Shown here: piece by piece, positions 12,501-20,754 of the stretch
Position numbering within the stretch: position 1 is the first letter of the stretch
Layout: every line of letters begins with the position of its first letter
Source of the DNA: Larus michahellis
Taxonomy: Eukaryota > Chordata > Aves > Charadriiformes > Laridae
DNA length: 64,000 bases
Direction of reading: 5' to 3'
Assembly (NCBI RefSeq): GCF_964199755.1
Contig: NC_133896.1
Span: 93,496,200 to 93,560,199 of the forward strand
Translations under genes and position numbers: made by a program
Notes under the pieces: model-generated
What the model saw: only the letters and a program-made list of their open reading frames with translations
Told to the model about the DNA's origin: nothing
Databases searched by the model: none

Positions 12501-15500
12501 CTGACTGGCCTGCGCATTTTTTTTTTTTTTTTTAGATTTCATTAAGAACAAAAGGTTTAATATTTTTCCTCTTGAATCTCAGCTCAAGCTTCTGTTTGTT
12601 TTGCCAGCTCTGTTCAGACATCTGCTGCTTCAGTCCAGGCAGGCTGTTTTAGAGACGAAAAGGCTCCTAACTTTCTCTCTGCAGAAAACTGAAATCCCCT
12701 GAGTGTAGCATTTTACGTCTGTAGATGCTGGCTCCCAGTTATCGCTCTGTCCCCAGAAGAACTGGGGTGAAGTGAATGGATTTGCTTATTATTTATTGTA
12801 TTATATTTTTTCATTAACAGCCTCAGCTTCAAAGGAAATTATTACCGGCTTTTCTAACTGCCTTCAGATGTAGTTCTGTACATAGATTTTTCTGGGCAGT
12901 CACTTAAAACAGCATAGGTACACAAGGTGTGTTTCCTAGGCTCAGACTTCCCTTGTGTGTGCCAGATTTGCTTGTTTTTCAAGGATTTCTGTCTAGCTGA
13001 GACAACAGGGTACTTCTTACCCCTTTGATTAATTGTTTTTAGGGCCAGAAGGGATCTTTTTTTGTGATAATATTGCCTACTGTCCTTTCAGATGCACCAT
13101 TAAAATTATCCTATAGTGGAAAGATCTGGGTTGCAAAGGATCCCTTGAAGGCTCTCCCTCTTAAGCCCCTACTCAAAGTAGGGCCTGAATGAATTAGTCC
13201 TTTTGAGCTACCATATATCTTTTAGTAAAAAAAAAGTGAGCGTTTCTTGGTTTCTGTATTGGTGAGGTTTTTTTCATCTTGCTGGCACAAAAACTTTATT
13301 ATACTGTAAATTGTGTATTTCTCTGCTGCAGCAGCGATTTTTATTCAGACAAGTTAGATTGGTCACATGCTTGATGCTGGCTCTTGCTCATTTTCAGCTG
13401 CTGAAGCGCACAAAAGAAAACTAAAAATATCTTTCCATATATCTAGGAGTTTGTGTTCCAATCAGAGTATCCTTACAAATGGTTTTTAAGAGAAATGACA
13501 CTACTGATAGTTCTGTTTCCATTTGTAGTCTATCAGTGAGCTAGCTTGCGTCTTTTAAAAGACCACATTGGGGTAATACCTGTTTTTTCATGTGCTGAAG
13601 GTGTGAAATGCCTGGGGCATCAGGGCTTTCCTAGTCTGTGCAGAATGTCAAAGTGTGGGTAGGAGCTTTCGGAGCTTATCACAACAGCAAGACTATGAGA
13701 ATATTGCCAAAGATGGTAGAATGAGGGCTGACCTTGCCTGTTGAGCTGACTCTGGCAATGAGGAGTCAGATAGGAACGTAAAGGTATAGGCTAGATAGAT
13801 GCTTTTAAACTGCTTGCTTGTTCCCAGCATCGTTGCATTTATGTCTTTAAGGTGGCCAGTATTCCTCCAAGCATGTTTTGGCTGACCGTTGAAAACTCCA
13901 GAAATGATTTTGTTTGATTAATGTACAGTAAATTCAGAGCCCAACCCCCCCCGTGTCAGGGTGTTGGTGCGCGTCCCATCTCATCCCATCAGCTTCACCG
14001 GGAACCTCGTGCAGGTTTTCGTTTCTCCCCTGCAGCTGCCGTCCCTTGTTCGAGGTGCAGCAGCCCTAATCTGACGTTCCTCACTGTGTGCTGGACTTGT
14101 GACCGTTCCCAGAGAGTCTCCCTCTGTATGGTTGACGTTTCTTTTGTAATACTGGGCCTCAAACTTGATCAAGGCCGCCGTGGTTTCAATAAAGTGGAAA
14201 ATTGATCTGTGTGTCACACAAGCAACGCTTTTTTTTTCTGTGTTCCAGAATTGCATTTTCTTTCCTTCTCACAACAGTGTGTCGTGCTTAAGCCCTGTTC
14301 AGTTTTTAATCTCCGATAACCTCGTTTTTTTCCTGCCCAGGCAGTTATTTTTCATCCTATTTTTGAACAGTAGATTATTTCTATCCTACTTCTCTATCCT
14401 GCTTCTTTCTACTCTGTACTCGTCTGTGCCGAATTACGTCCTATTTCAAAGCATTTTTCTAGGTTATCGAGATCATTTTGAAATGTGGTATGTAAGGGCA
14501 TAGGGTTTTGGAAGACAAATATCTCCCTAGTTCTTAATGTTCTTGTAAACTCTTGTGCTCTGATCTCCTCACATCCCTCCTCCCTTCCCCAGTAAAAACT
14601 GTGGAGAAATCTCTCCTGTGGGTACCCGTGAGGAAATTATGAAAATGCATGGAGGGGTCAGAAAGCTCGAATAGTTCCTATGTTGACACGGTGGCCTCTA
14701 GCTGAGATGAGGAATCGCAATAATTTCAAAGCCTCTTTTCATTCTGCTGTGGGATGGGTGTGGGCTGAAAGATTCATTCAAATAAGCAATCCAGGACAGG
14801 CTGGACTCTGCGTGGGTCTTGGGGTAGGAAGGAAAGTCCCTTTATCCAGAGCAGGTATTTACAGTCAGGAAAAAAATCCAGTCTCTTACAATCCAAAAAG
14901 TCGCAGGCAAAAATATCTTCTGGTCCTCTAACTGTGTACTGAAATGAACGTTTTTGTAGAAGTACTTGTGGAGGGCAGCAAATGTTGGAGTTGCCTTAAC
15001 AAAATCGGGATGGGGAAGCTGGGTGGTATTTCTAGCACCTGCATTGGATGTGATCCGCTTTCCCAGAGGTTTGTAGTTTGTGTTTCGCAGAGCGCCTCGT
15101 GCTGACACGGCGAGGAGGAACACCGTTCTTTGCCTCTGGACTATTTGGTTTGTGTTTCGCTTTCAGTACACTGAAGTTTTCAGAACAGACTCCGTGAAAC
15201 ACTTAGAATTATGCATCTGGGTGAAAGAGGGGACTCTGCAGGACTCTCTGTTTAATGAAAACTTAGTCTTGCCTCTTTTCTAAGTAGCTTTTAACAGTGC
15301 GGAACCAGTCACAACTCTGTGCTGCATAAAACGTTACTGCCTTTATCCAGTTTATCAATTCATAAACCCTAATCAGGATTAAAATGCATTCCCATTGGTG
15401 GTAGGCCGGAGCAAATAAATGCAGGAGAGGACTCCAGGTGTGCGGGCACCCCACCTATTGACAGAAGACCAGAGCGCTGAAGTTACGTGTGCAGCTGATG

Positions 15501-15632
15501 CGTAACGTTTTCTTGTAGGTTGCTCAGATCGTCAAGCACGAGATGGAAAACGCCATCAAACTCTCAGTAAAACTGAACGTTAAAATGAAAATTGGACCTA
15601 GCTGGGGAGCCCTGCAGGACCTGGAGCTCTAA
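450..15632 (+). CDS. POLQ: DNA polymerase theta, C-terminal 457 codons (10 exons; gene overview)
   Basis: Join of 450-587, 1983-2157, 2655-2790, 4852-4970, 5717-5901, 6242-6353, 7933-8057, 9562-9715, 11554-11669 and 15519-15632. The total is 1374 nt in one continuous frame, giving 457 residues and a TAA stop. Every junction is GT-AG and phase-consistent. Seen: family A polymerase motif A (DYSQLELR, Asp codon 5737-5739), motif B (R-x3-K-x3-Y-x3-YG across the 5901/6242 junction) and motif C (HDE, Asp codon 11628-11630). Known of the family: the full protein is about 2,600 residues, with an N-terminal helicase-like domain and this C-terminal polymerase. It works in the nucleus in theta-mediated (microhomology) end joining and in lesion bypass. 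The low-fidelity polymerase has three lineage-specific inserts, and their equivalents appear here between conserved blocks. The helicase domain, central region and promoter lie left of the window. Identity is near certain: the local protein aligns almost without gaps to vertebrate POLQ as I recall it. Confidence 0.97.
588..1982 (+). other. POLQ intron, no other gene seen
   Basis: 1,395 nt, from donor GTACAG to acceptor CCACAAG. An AATAAA at 1930-1935 sits about 50 nt before the next exon, but there is no sign that it is used. No repeat family recognised. Confidence 0.85.
1983..2157 (+). CDS. POLQ: POLQ coding exon, window exon 2 (thumb region)
   Basis: 175 nt, phase 0 to 1. It encodes DVLEKLK, the very conserved LHPLPGLILEWRR, then AITKVVFPLQREK and GMERIYPVSQTHTATG. 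These are hallmarks of the polymerase thumb leading into the palm of POLQ. The last base G joins GT of the next exon to give the glycine of HTATGRITF. The ATG at 1962 lies in the preceding intron and is not a real start. Confidence 0.95.
2158..2654 (+). other. POLQ intron with T-rich and C-rich tracts
   Basis: 497 nt. It holds a nearly pure T tract around 2191-2216 and a C-rich stretch at 2539-2559 with four C runs (see findings). No gene seen. Confidence 0.85.
2655..2790 (+). CDS. POLQ: POLQ coding exon, window exon 3 (palm, start of insert 2)
   Basis: 136 nt, phase 1 to 2. It encodes RITFTEPNIQNVPRDFEIEMPT, the conserved palm entry found across family A polymerases (NIQN-P). It then passes into a low-conservation stretch (ESPPSRAHGN...) that starts insert 2. 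The exon ends GGGGGCAG before donor GTAGGA. The reading frame is confirmed by the join to 4852. Confidence 0.94.
2791..4851 (+). other. POLQ intron containing a CR1 tail
   Basis: 2,061 nt. Apart from the short CR1 3' end at about 2879-2918, no repeat or gene was recognised. Open frames on both strands at about 3.25-3.45 kb overlap each other and lack any family signature. Confidence 0.85.
2879..2918 (+). repeat. CR1 LINE, 3'-terminal fragment
   Basis: Reads GGTCCCTTCCAACC followed within a few bases by ATTCCATGATTCTATGAA. This is the conserved 3' end and terminal octamer repeat (ATTCTATG) of sauropsid CR1 elements. Only the last ~40 nt are recognisable, as expected for heavily 5'-truncated CR1 copies. 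It lies about 90 nt past the donor of the preceding POLQ exon. Confidence 0.85.
4852..4970 (+). CDS. POLQ: POLQ coding exon, window exon 4 (end of insert 2)
   Basis: 119 nt, phase 2 to 1. It begins with a basic, poorly conserved part (RCRKRSS...) that completes insert 2. It then enters the conserved block ERGIPFSVSMRHAFVPFPG, which leads to motif A. By my count about 46 residues separate the flanking conserved blocks, against about 44 in human as recalled, so length is kept while sequence drifts. Donor GTAATG. Confidence 0.93.
4971..5716 (+). other. POLQ intron, nothing recognised
   Basis: 746 nt of AT-rich sequence ending in GACTTTAG. No gene or repeat family seen. Confidence 0.85.
5717..5901 (+). 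CDS. POLQ: POLQ coding exon, window exon 5 (catalytic motif A)
   Basis: 185 nt, phase 1 to 0. It encodes GGLILAADYSQLELRILAHL. The Asp at 5737-5739 is the first metal-binding carboxylate of the palm (motif A), followed by Tyr. The exon then encodes FKSIAAEWKM and the first half of the O helix, with R and K of R-x3-K at its end (RQQAKQ). After motif A this copy reads LSCDCRLIQAL, where human, as recalled, has LSHDRRLIQVL. These are two cysteine replacements of conserved basic residues outside the catalytic set. Confidence 0.97.
5902..6241 (+). other. POLQ intron, nothing recognised
   Basis: 340 nt from GTAATT to CTCTGGCAG. The open frame running through it on the plus strand is a shadow continuing into the next exon. 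Confidence 0.85.
6242..6353 (+). CDS. POLQ: POLQ coding exon, window exon 6 (O helix, motif B)
   Basis: 112 nt, phase 0 to 1. It encodes ICYGIIYGIGAKSLGEQMGI, which completes motif B (R-x3-K-x3-Y-x3-YG). This is the dNTP-binding O helix of the fingers. It continues to the conserved ESFKSRYTG. The donor is G|GTTCGG, weak beyond the invariant GT, but the join to 7933 keeps frame and conserved sequence (YTG-IQKF). Confidence 0.96.
6354..7932 (+). other. POLQ intron, nothing recognised
   Basis: 1,579 nt of AT-rich sequence. Two overlapping minus-strand open frames at 7379-7810 have no recognisable domain. No repeat family identified. Confidence 0.85.
7933..8057 (+). CDS. POLQ: POLQ coding exon, window exon 7 (fingers)
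   Basis: 125 nt, phase 1 to 0. It encodes IQKFLRETVKSCRRDGFVQT, then ILGRRRYLPAIKDPNPYSKAH. The GFVQTILGRRRYLP segment is one of the most conserved blocks of the family A fingers. The exon ends CTCAT before donor GTATGT. Confidence 0.96.
8058..9561 (+). other. POLQ intron, nothing recognised
   Basis: 1,504 nt of AT-rich sequence with a short T-rich start (about 8090-8110). No gene or repeat family identified. Confidence 0.85.
9562..9715 (+). CDS. POLQ: POLQ coding exon, window exon 8 (palm; start of insert 3)
   Basis: 154 nt, phase 0 to 1. It encodes AERQAVNTTVQGSAADIVKT, the family A signature (ERQA-NT-VQGSAAD). It then encodes VNIQRRLEAFSSVIKSHGH and the beginning of insert 3 (LESSFQRDKTG). 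Donor GTATGC. Confidence 0.96.
9716..11553 (+). other. POLQ intron with homopolymer tracts
   Basis: 1,838 nt. It contains a T tract near 10127-10142, a T/G-rich stretch at about 10898-10934, and C12 directly followed by T11 at 11053-11075. No gene or transposon recognised. Confidence 0.85.
11053..11075 (+). repeat. Abutting C12 and T11 homopolymers
   Basis: Twelve C directly followed by eleven T inside a POLQ intron. This is a simple low-complexity tract and a likely site of length variation or sequencing error. Confidence 0.9.
11554..11669 (+). CDS. POLQ: POLQ coding exon, window exon 9 (catalytic motif C)
   Basis: 116 nt, phase 1 to 0. It opens with the basic part of insert 3 (KLARKSNRR), then encodes GGFFILQLHDELLYEVAEDD. 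The Asp (11628-11630) and Glu (11631-11633) of HDE are the motif C metal-binding carboxylates. From SHGH to the GG before FFILQL there are 32 residues, the same length as human as recalled, although the insert sequence differs. Donor GTACAG. Confidence 0.97.
11670..15518 (+). other. Last and largest POLQ intron in the window
   Basis: 3,849 nt before the terminal coding exon. It has a T tract near 12519-12534 and otherwise unremarkable sequence. Several short open frames on both strands (for example near 14.0-14.5 kb) overlap one another and show no domain. Confidence 0.85.
15519..15632 (+). CDS. POLQ: POLQ terminal coding exon
   Basis: 114 nt: 37 codons and TAA (15630-15632). It encodes VAQIVKHEMENAIKLSVKL, then NVKMKIGPSWGALQDLEL, matching the C-terminal end of POLQ (QIVK-EME-A-KLSVKL... 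SWG-L-D). The protein ends where the family normally ends, so this is the natural C terminus. Confidence 0.96.
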   Translation, partial: VAQIVKHEMENAIKLSVKLNVKMKIGPSWGALQDLEL

Positions 15633-16030
15633 CACGAAACGCAGCTGTCTCACGTGTGGCGAGGCCGGAGGCACCGAGGACCGGGCAGCGCAAGGGCCAG
15701 CGTTCTCGCAGGCAGCGACAGAGGGGCGTGCGGTGCCATCCCCCCTGTCGCGTGCCCACAGACGTCGTTGCAGGCCGGGCTGCCTTCTGAAATGCGTGGT
15801 GGAAGCTGGTATGGATTCACCAAGCTAAACCCTTCAGAGGTCAGAGAGCACAGTGAAGCGCGTGTACAGAACTGTGGAATTCTTAATTGCTAAAAGCACA
15901 GTATTTAAATGAATTCTGTTAAAATATGCTTGAGCTTGTAATTTAAAACAAAACCCCAAAGCCTAATGGATTTATTACATATGAAATGAACTGGATTATT
16001 CTAATAAAACAAAGCGCAAAGATAATTTGT
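15633..16030 (+). other. POLQ: POLQ 3' UTR (approximate end)
   Basis: Sequence from the stop codon to the expected cleavage region. The first ~180 nt are GC-rich with CpGs, then the sequence turns AT-rich. The end is inferred from AATAAA at 16003-16008 and GT-rich sequence beyond it (ttgttcttgtgtgcgg), so it is accurate only to about 15 nt. Confidence 0.7.
16003..16008 (+). terminator. Polyadenylation signal of POLQ
   Basis: Canonical AATAAA 371 nt past the POLQ stop codon, followed about 20-40 nt downstream by a T/GT-rich element. This is the first AATAAA after the stop on this strand. Confidence 0.75.
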
Positions 16031-19000
16031 TCTTGTGTGCGGTTTTGTCTAGGGAAAAAAAGTCATTGTGTTTGCACTTCATGTTGAACTTTACAGGCCT
16101 CTGGTAGGGTAATTTTGTACTGAATTCTGCTGATGAGATTCAGGTGCTGGAATGGCTTTAGCGCTGGCTGAATTTCTCACTGAGCAGCTGTGCAGCATTC
16201 CAGCATTCACAGCGTGTGGAACCGGTGCTTGGTTGGCCTCCGGCTTTTAGGAGAGCGTTTTGGTGACCGACTGCTGTAATTCATCCTACTGCTGTCTTGC
16301 ACACTGGAAGGAGGGATAGTGTTTGGACTCTGTTAGAGTTAACACAAGATCACCAGCAAAAACATTCCTTTTTAAAGAATTAAACTCAATTTCTTGGTTG
16401 AAACCTTAACGGCAATTTGTATTTTTGTGAAGGAAAAAAAATGTCTGGCCAGCTGAAGTGACAGCCTTGCTGGTGTTTGAGGTCTGGTGTGTTAGAGAGT
16501 TGTTGCTGAGCGGTGGTGGGTGACCCTGCGGCTCTTCGTTCAGAGACCCGTCTCCTAGGGAAGCCTCGTACCCTGCCCTTTGGTAGCTTCACTAAAAACT
16601 GCTCAGATTCCCCGCACGCTTTGCCTTTGCATCTTTGACTCCATCCCTGTGATCAGGCAGAAAGTTTTTCTGGGAGTTCGGGCTTGTCAAGCTGAGCTGG
16701 TCCCGAGACTGACTCGGGGCAGCTGCCGGGAGCAGATGCTTCAAAAGAGGGGGCAAGGAAGGAGCTCGCAGGGAATTAATCTGCCACTGTTTGGACTTGC
16801 TCTCCTCACTGACACCTTCTGCTCTGGCCAAACCTCACATCACGTGGCTTCGTTTCCCTTCCAGATGGTTGCGATGGTTATATGAGTTCAGCTGTTTTTG
16901 TTAACTTTGTACAATGCCTGACCTTGAATTCTGTTATTTTCATTGTGTAGCCCTTGTACGTTACAAGAAAGGGAGGACAGGTACCTCCCGTCATCTTTAT
17001 GCCTCTAATTATTTTATCATGTCTTTCTTCTGCGGTCCCTCCCTAATGTAAGCAATCTCCATCTTTCCATTCTTGCCTCCTGTGAGAAATTTTCAAGCCC
17101 CTAATTATTCTTTCATTTCTGAACTTCTGCCGGATCCGTTTTAAGATGTGTCCTTTTGAAGTTGCCTTTATACCCTGATCTGAGGGGATGCGTACTTGGC
17201 TTTCGACAGCCTGGCAGTACGCTTGAGCGTGTTAACTTCAAATGCGGCGCGTTTGGCGTGGCCCGTTCTCCTGACATCAGAAGTACCTGGCGCCGAGCTT
17301 TCAAGAACGTGGTGAGTTTTAAAAGACGTTAATGGGGCCTGCGTACAAAAGGCCGCATCCTGGACTCCGACCCACCACCTGTCTGTTGTGCGGCAGAACG
17401 GACGCGTGGCATTGGGTCCGAGCCCCAGGCGAGGATGCCTTGCCTGCCCTGCTCAGCACCGACTTGGCTTCTTTCCTGGTTTGGATTTTGCTTTACCTTG
17501 AGATTTTTTTGTTTTGTTTCCTTCCTGCCTGCTCTGCGCTGTGGTTTTCTACCACATCTGTCACCTGGTGGCCAAGCCCTTTATCCACAGTGTGCGGTTG
17601 ATAGACAGTTGTTTCTTTTTTAAGCTTATTAAAGCTTTTGTTATTAACGGATCTGAGCCTTGGCACCCCGGCGTCTGACCGTTTGTGTGCCCTGCCTGTG
17701 AAGATGCTGGGTTGGACTCATTATCAATTCACATGGGCTAATGATTTCCTGTCCTGGGGTGTCATGCGGTGACACACCTGTGCTGTATTTCAGGCCTCAC
17801 CGGAGCTGCTGTAATTTGGGTTGCTTGTTCTTTGGCACGTTACAATATTTTCCTCCCGCATCCTGTCTTTAGTATTTCAGAAGGATGGATCTCACGTGTA
17901 TTTCCCAACAAGCTCTCTAGACAGGGGTGATGCTAATCAATTAGGGGATTGACACAGAACTAAACTTACTTTGCTAAACAACCCCAATGAGTTCATTTTA
18001 ATTAAGCAGTAATTTGGAGCAAATGAGAAGATAAAAGGTGGCCACTGCTCTGTGAGCGAGGCGGCTGTGGCATCTGAGTCATGATACTAGAACTGGCTCT
18101 GAGCTGTTGCCTGATTGCTGCTATTTACCTTTCTTAATTCTGATTAGACTTTAACAATTAGTGAGGCCAAGCAGGGGAAGCAGAAGAGGGCTTATGTCAG
18201 GTGCGCAGAGGCACTGCTTGGAACTGTGCAGAAGATGATACCTGCTCTTTCTGAAGTTGGTAGGAGGAGGTTGGCTGCTCGCATTACTTACTTATTTTTT
18301 GCCTGTGGGACCCTCTCCCCCCACCTCTGATGGGCTGAGGCCTGTGTTTAGCTGGAAACTTGGTTTTTTTCTAGTTCAGGACCCAATAACCAGAGTGCAG
18401 GCTGTTCTCTGTCGTCTTGTAGACAGGATGGGATGCATGGATTGTGTTTGCTCTCTGTTTCTCAGATAGTTTACGTGTCTCTTTCTCTTTGCAGTCCACT
18501 CCTGCCTCCTGTTACTCGGCGCTGCACAGCACGTGCAGTAACACGCATGGTCCGGCAGCCCAAAAAGACGGATGAATGCTGCGGAAGGGGTAGGAGTTCT
18601 GTTTGTTACGGCAGCCTTGTCACTCGGTGTCCACGGCACCGCTGCTGCAGCCTGGTCCTGCCCTGTGCCCTGTGCTGCCCTTGCCCGGCTGCTGCACCAG
18701 CCGGTGGGTCTCCGTCTGCCAGAAGAAACTGGGTTGGGACCCAGTCCTGACAAATCGCTGTGGTCATCAGCACCACCTTGTCTTCACCTCACGTGGCCCC
18801 GTGTGACCCAGCTCCTTGCAGGGAGAGCCCCGTCCCCTTGGGCTGCCGAGCAGCCGTGTTCCGTTCAGTTCATATCCTCTTTCTTGTCAAAAAAAATTAA
18901 AATTTTGATTGTATGGGGCAGAACTTCCCTGGATTCAGTAGCAGGAACTCCTGCCATTGATGTTTGATACAGCTACTCAGGCCTTTTTCCTCACATGCAG

Positions 19001-19700
19001 ACCACAAGCTTGTTTTGCTTGGTCTTTCTGCTGCTGCTTTCCTTCTATCGCTCCCTACCGAGAGTGCTCCGTGCGCTTCCTGGTAGGTGGGCAGTGGTGG
19101 GAGAGAAGCAGGTGACAAAAGACGACACACAGTAATCTGATCTGGCTTGGTCCTTTGGCCTTTCTCCCATGCTACTTGCGTTTCATCACGAAGAGAGTTG
19201 TAGAGTTTTTCCTGCTGTTTGTTCCCCTATAAATCCGTAGCTGAAAAGAGGGAGCTGGAAGCTCAGTAGCTTTGGCTGACGTCTTTGAGCCTCTCCTGGC
19301 AGAGCAACTCAAACATGTTGTTGGTAAAGTGCCCTGAAACAAGCCCATTTCTGCCTTTCTGAGGTCTCAGCTTGTAGGTGACTGCTTTTAACCCGCAGTG
19401 GAAGTGAGGTGAAGGGTGCTCTCTGTCGGCTGAAAAGCCCAGGTTTGAGGCTAATCGCATTCCTGGGGACTGGTGGTGTGATCCTGAGGGACGTGTGAGC
19501 TCCTCGCGGTAAAGCATCAGCTGGAGCCCAGGTTCTGTCCCTGCACGAGCTGCCGGAGGACGGGAGGTGGCCGTCACCCCCCACCAACAGCCGTGACTGC
19601 ATTTCCCCATTCCTCAGTGAGTAAACTCCACCCAAGGCTTTACGTGAAACACGCACCTTTGAAATACTGTAAAGAATCCAGGAGTAGAGGTTGAAAAAAA
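16031..19700. other. Intergenic stretch between convergent genes
   Basis: About 3.7 kb between the proposed POLQ and STXBP5L 3' ends. It includes patches of moderate GC content (about 17.2-17.4 and 18.5-18.85 kb) in which short open frames overlap on both strands. No conserved domain, tRNA or transposon was recognised. The left limit depends on the POLQ poly(A) site and the right limit on the tentative STXBP5L one. Confidence 0.6.
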
Positions 19701-19737
19701 AAAAAGAGATCTACACCCACTAATATCAATTCTTTCC

Positions 19738-19743
19738 TTTATT
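19738..19743 (-). terminator. Candidate STXBP5L polyadenylation signal
   Basis: AATAAA on the minus strand. It is followed in the transcript direction by GTGGGTGTAG and then a run of T (plus-strand A tract at about 19694-19705), a good downstream element. It would give a 3' UTR of about 4.9 kb, plausible for a brain-expressed tomosyn. Other minus-strand AATAAA hexamers occur closer to the stop (for example near 22.4 and 22.9 kb), so the choice is uncertain. Confidence 0.4.
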
Positions 19744-20718
19744 TTCTTTCCCTCTTTTTTTTTTTTTTTTTTTTTGGTTGTTACTGGGGACTTGAAACAG
19801 CCTCAGTTAAAGATGCCTTAGTTTTCCTTTTGTGACGCTGATTTAGGATACCTGTGGAAACAGGCCGTGGTTAGCACAGGAGTGTGTGATTCACCCCAGA
19901 TTAGCCTTCCTTCTGAGATACAGGTTGTGACTCGTTAACAAACCCCAGACAGACTCTGTCCACGTTTCCTCGACACTGAATCTGAATATTGGTTGCTATT
20001 TAAAAAAGTACAATGTTTGATTTGTTGATTTAATCACAAAACAAAACACATGAATGGAAACACTCATTTACGTGACTATTGCTTATACACCTAAGATGAA
20101 GAGTTGACTTACAAATGGACACACGTAGGTCCTTAATGAGAGAGAGTGTGTTCTTACTAAGACCATACCAAGGCAAAAAAAACCATTCGAGACTGAACTA
20201 TACTGTGCTTGAATTCACCTTTAGGGTACGGAACAGGTTGTATGGGGGGGCCTGGGGTATTTAAGGGGCGTAATCAACTGAAATCTGGCTTTTTGCCTGT
20301 GTTACAATACACAGAGTTTATAAATGGTGGAGTCCTGAGGTTGAACGCAGCGCTTATTTACGCCGCAGTGTTTTCTTCACTTAAATTGTAAACTGAAAAA
20401 AAATATTTTTGTATGCATATCTTGTTACAATGTACATGTGTGTGAAAGGGCTTCTCTAAAAGGACTCTGTAAACTGTTTTAGAAAATTTCTGTTTGTGAT
20501 AACTTTACACAATATATGGAGTATTTCTGTTAAATATTTTTCTAACGAGCTATAGTCTGGTAATATAGGGGGTGTCTAATTGATGCACGTAGTTGAACTG
20601 TAAAAAAAAAATTTAGAAAACGGGTCATTATGCAAACCAAAACCTGATTCTCAAATTTTCCTTTATCTTGTCTTTTACTTCAAGATTTGAAGCTTAAGTT
20701 AAAAATTTTGGAATGGAT

Positions 20719-20723
<5 letters not shown>

Positions 20724-20748
<25 letters not shown>
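20724..20748 (+). repeat. T25 homopolymer
   Basis: Uninterrupted run of 25 T, the longest homopolymer noticed in the window. It lies within the probable STXBP5L 3' UTR, where it would be A25 in the transcript and a possible internal oligo-dT priming site. Confidence 0.9.

Positions 20749-20754
<6 letters not shown>

Noticed and set aside
18433..18967. Overlapping plus-strand frames of 105 and 131 codons in the intergenic region
   Set aside because: Both arise from a GC-rich patch with open frames also on the minus strand. No domain, conserved motif or splice structure was visible.
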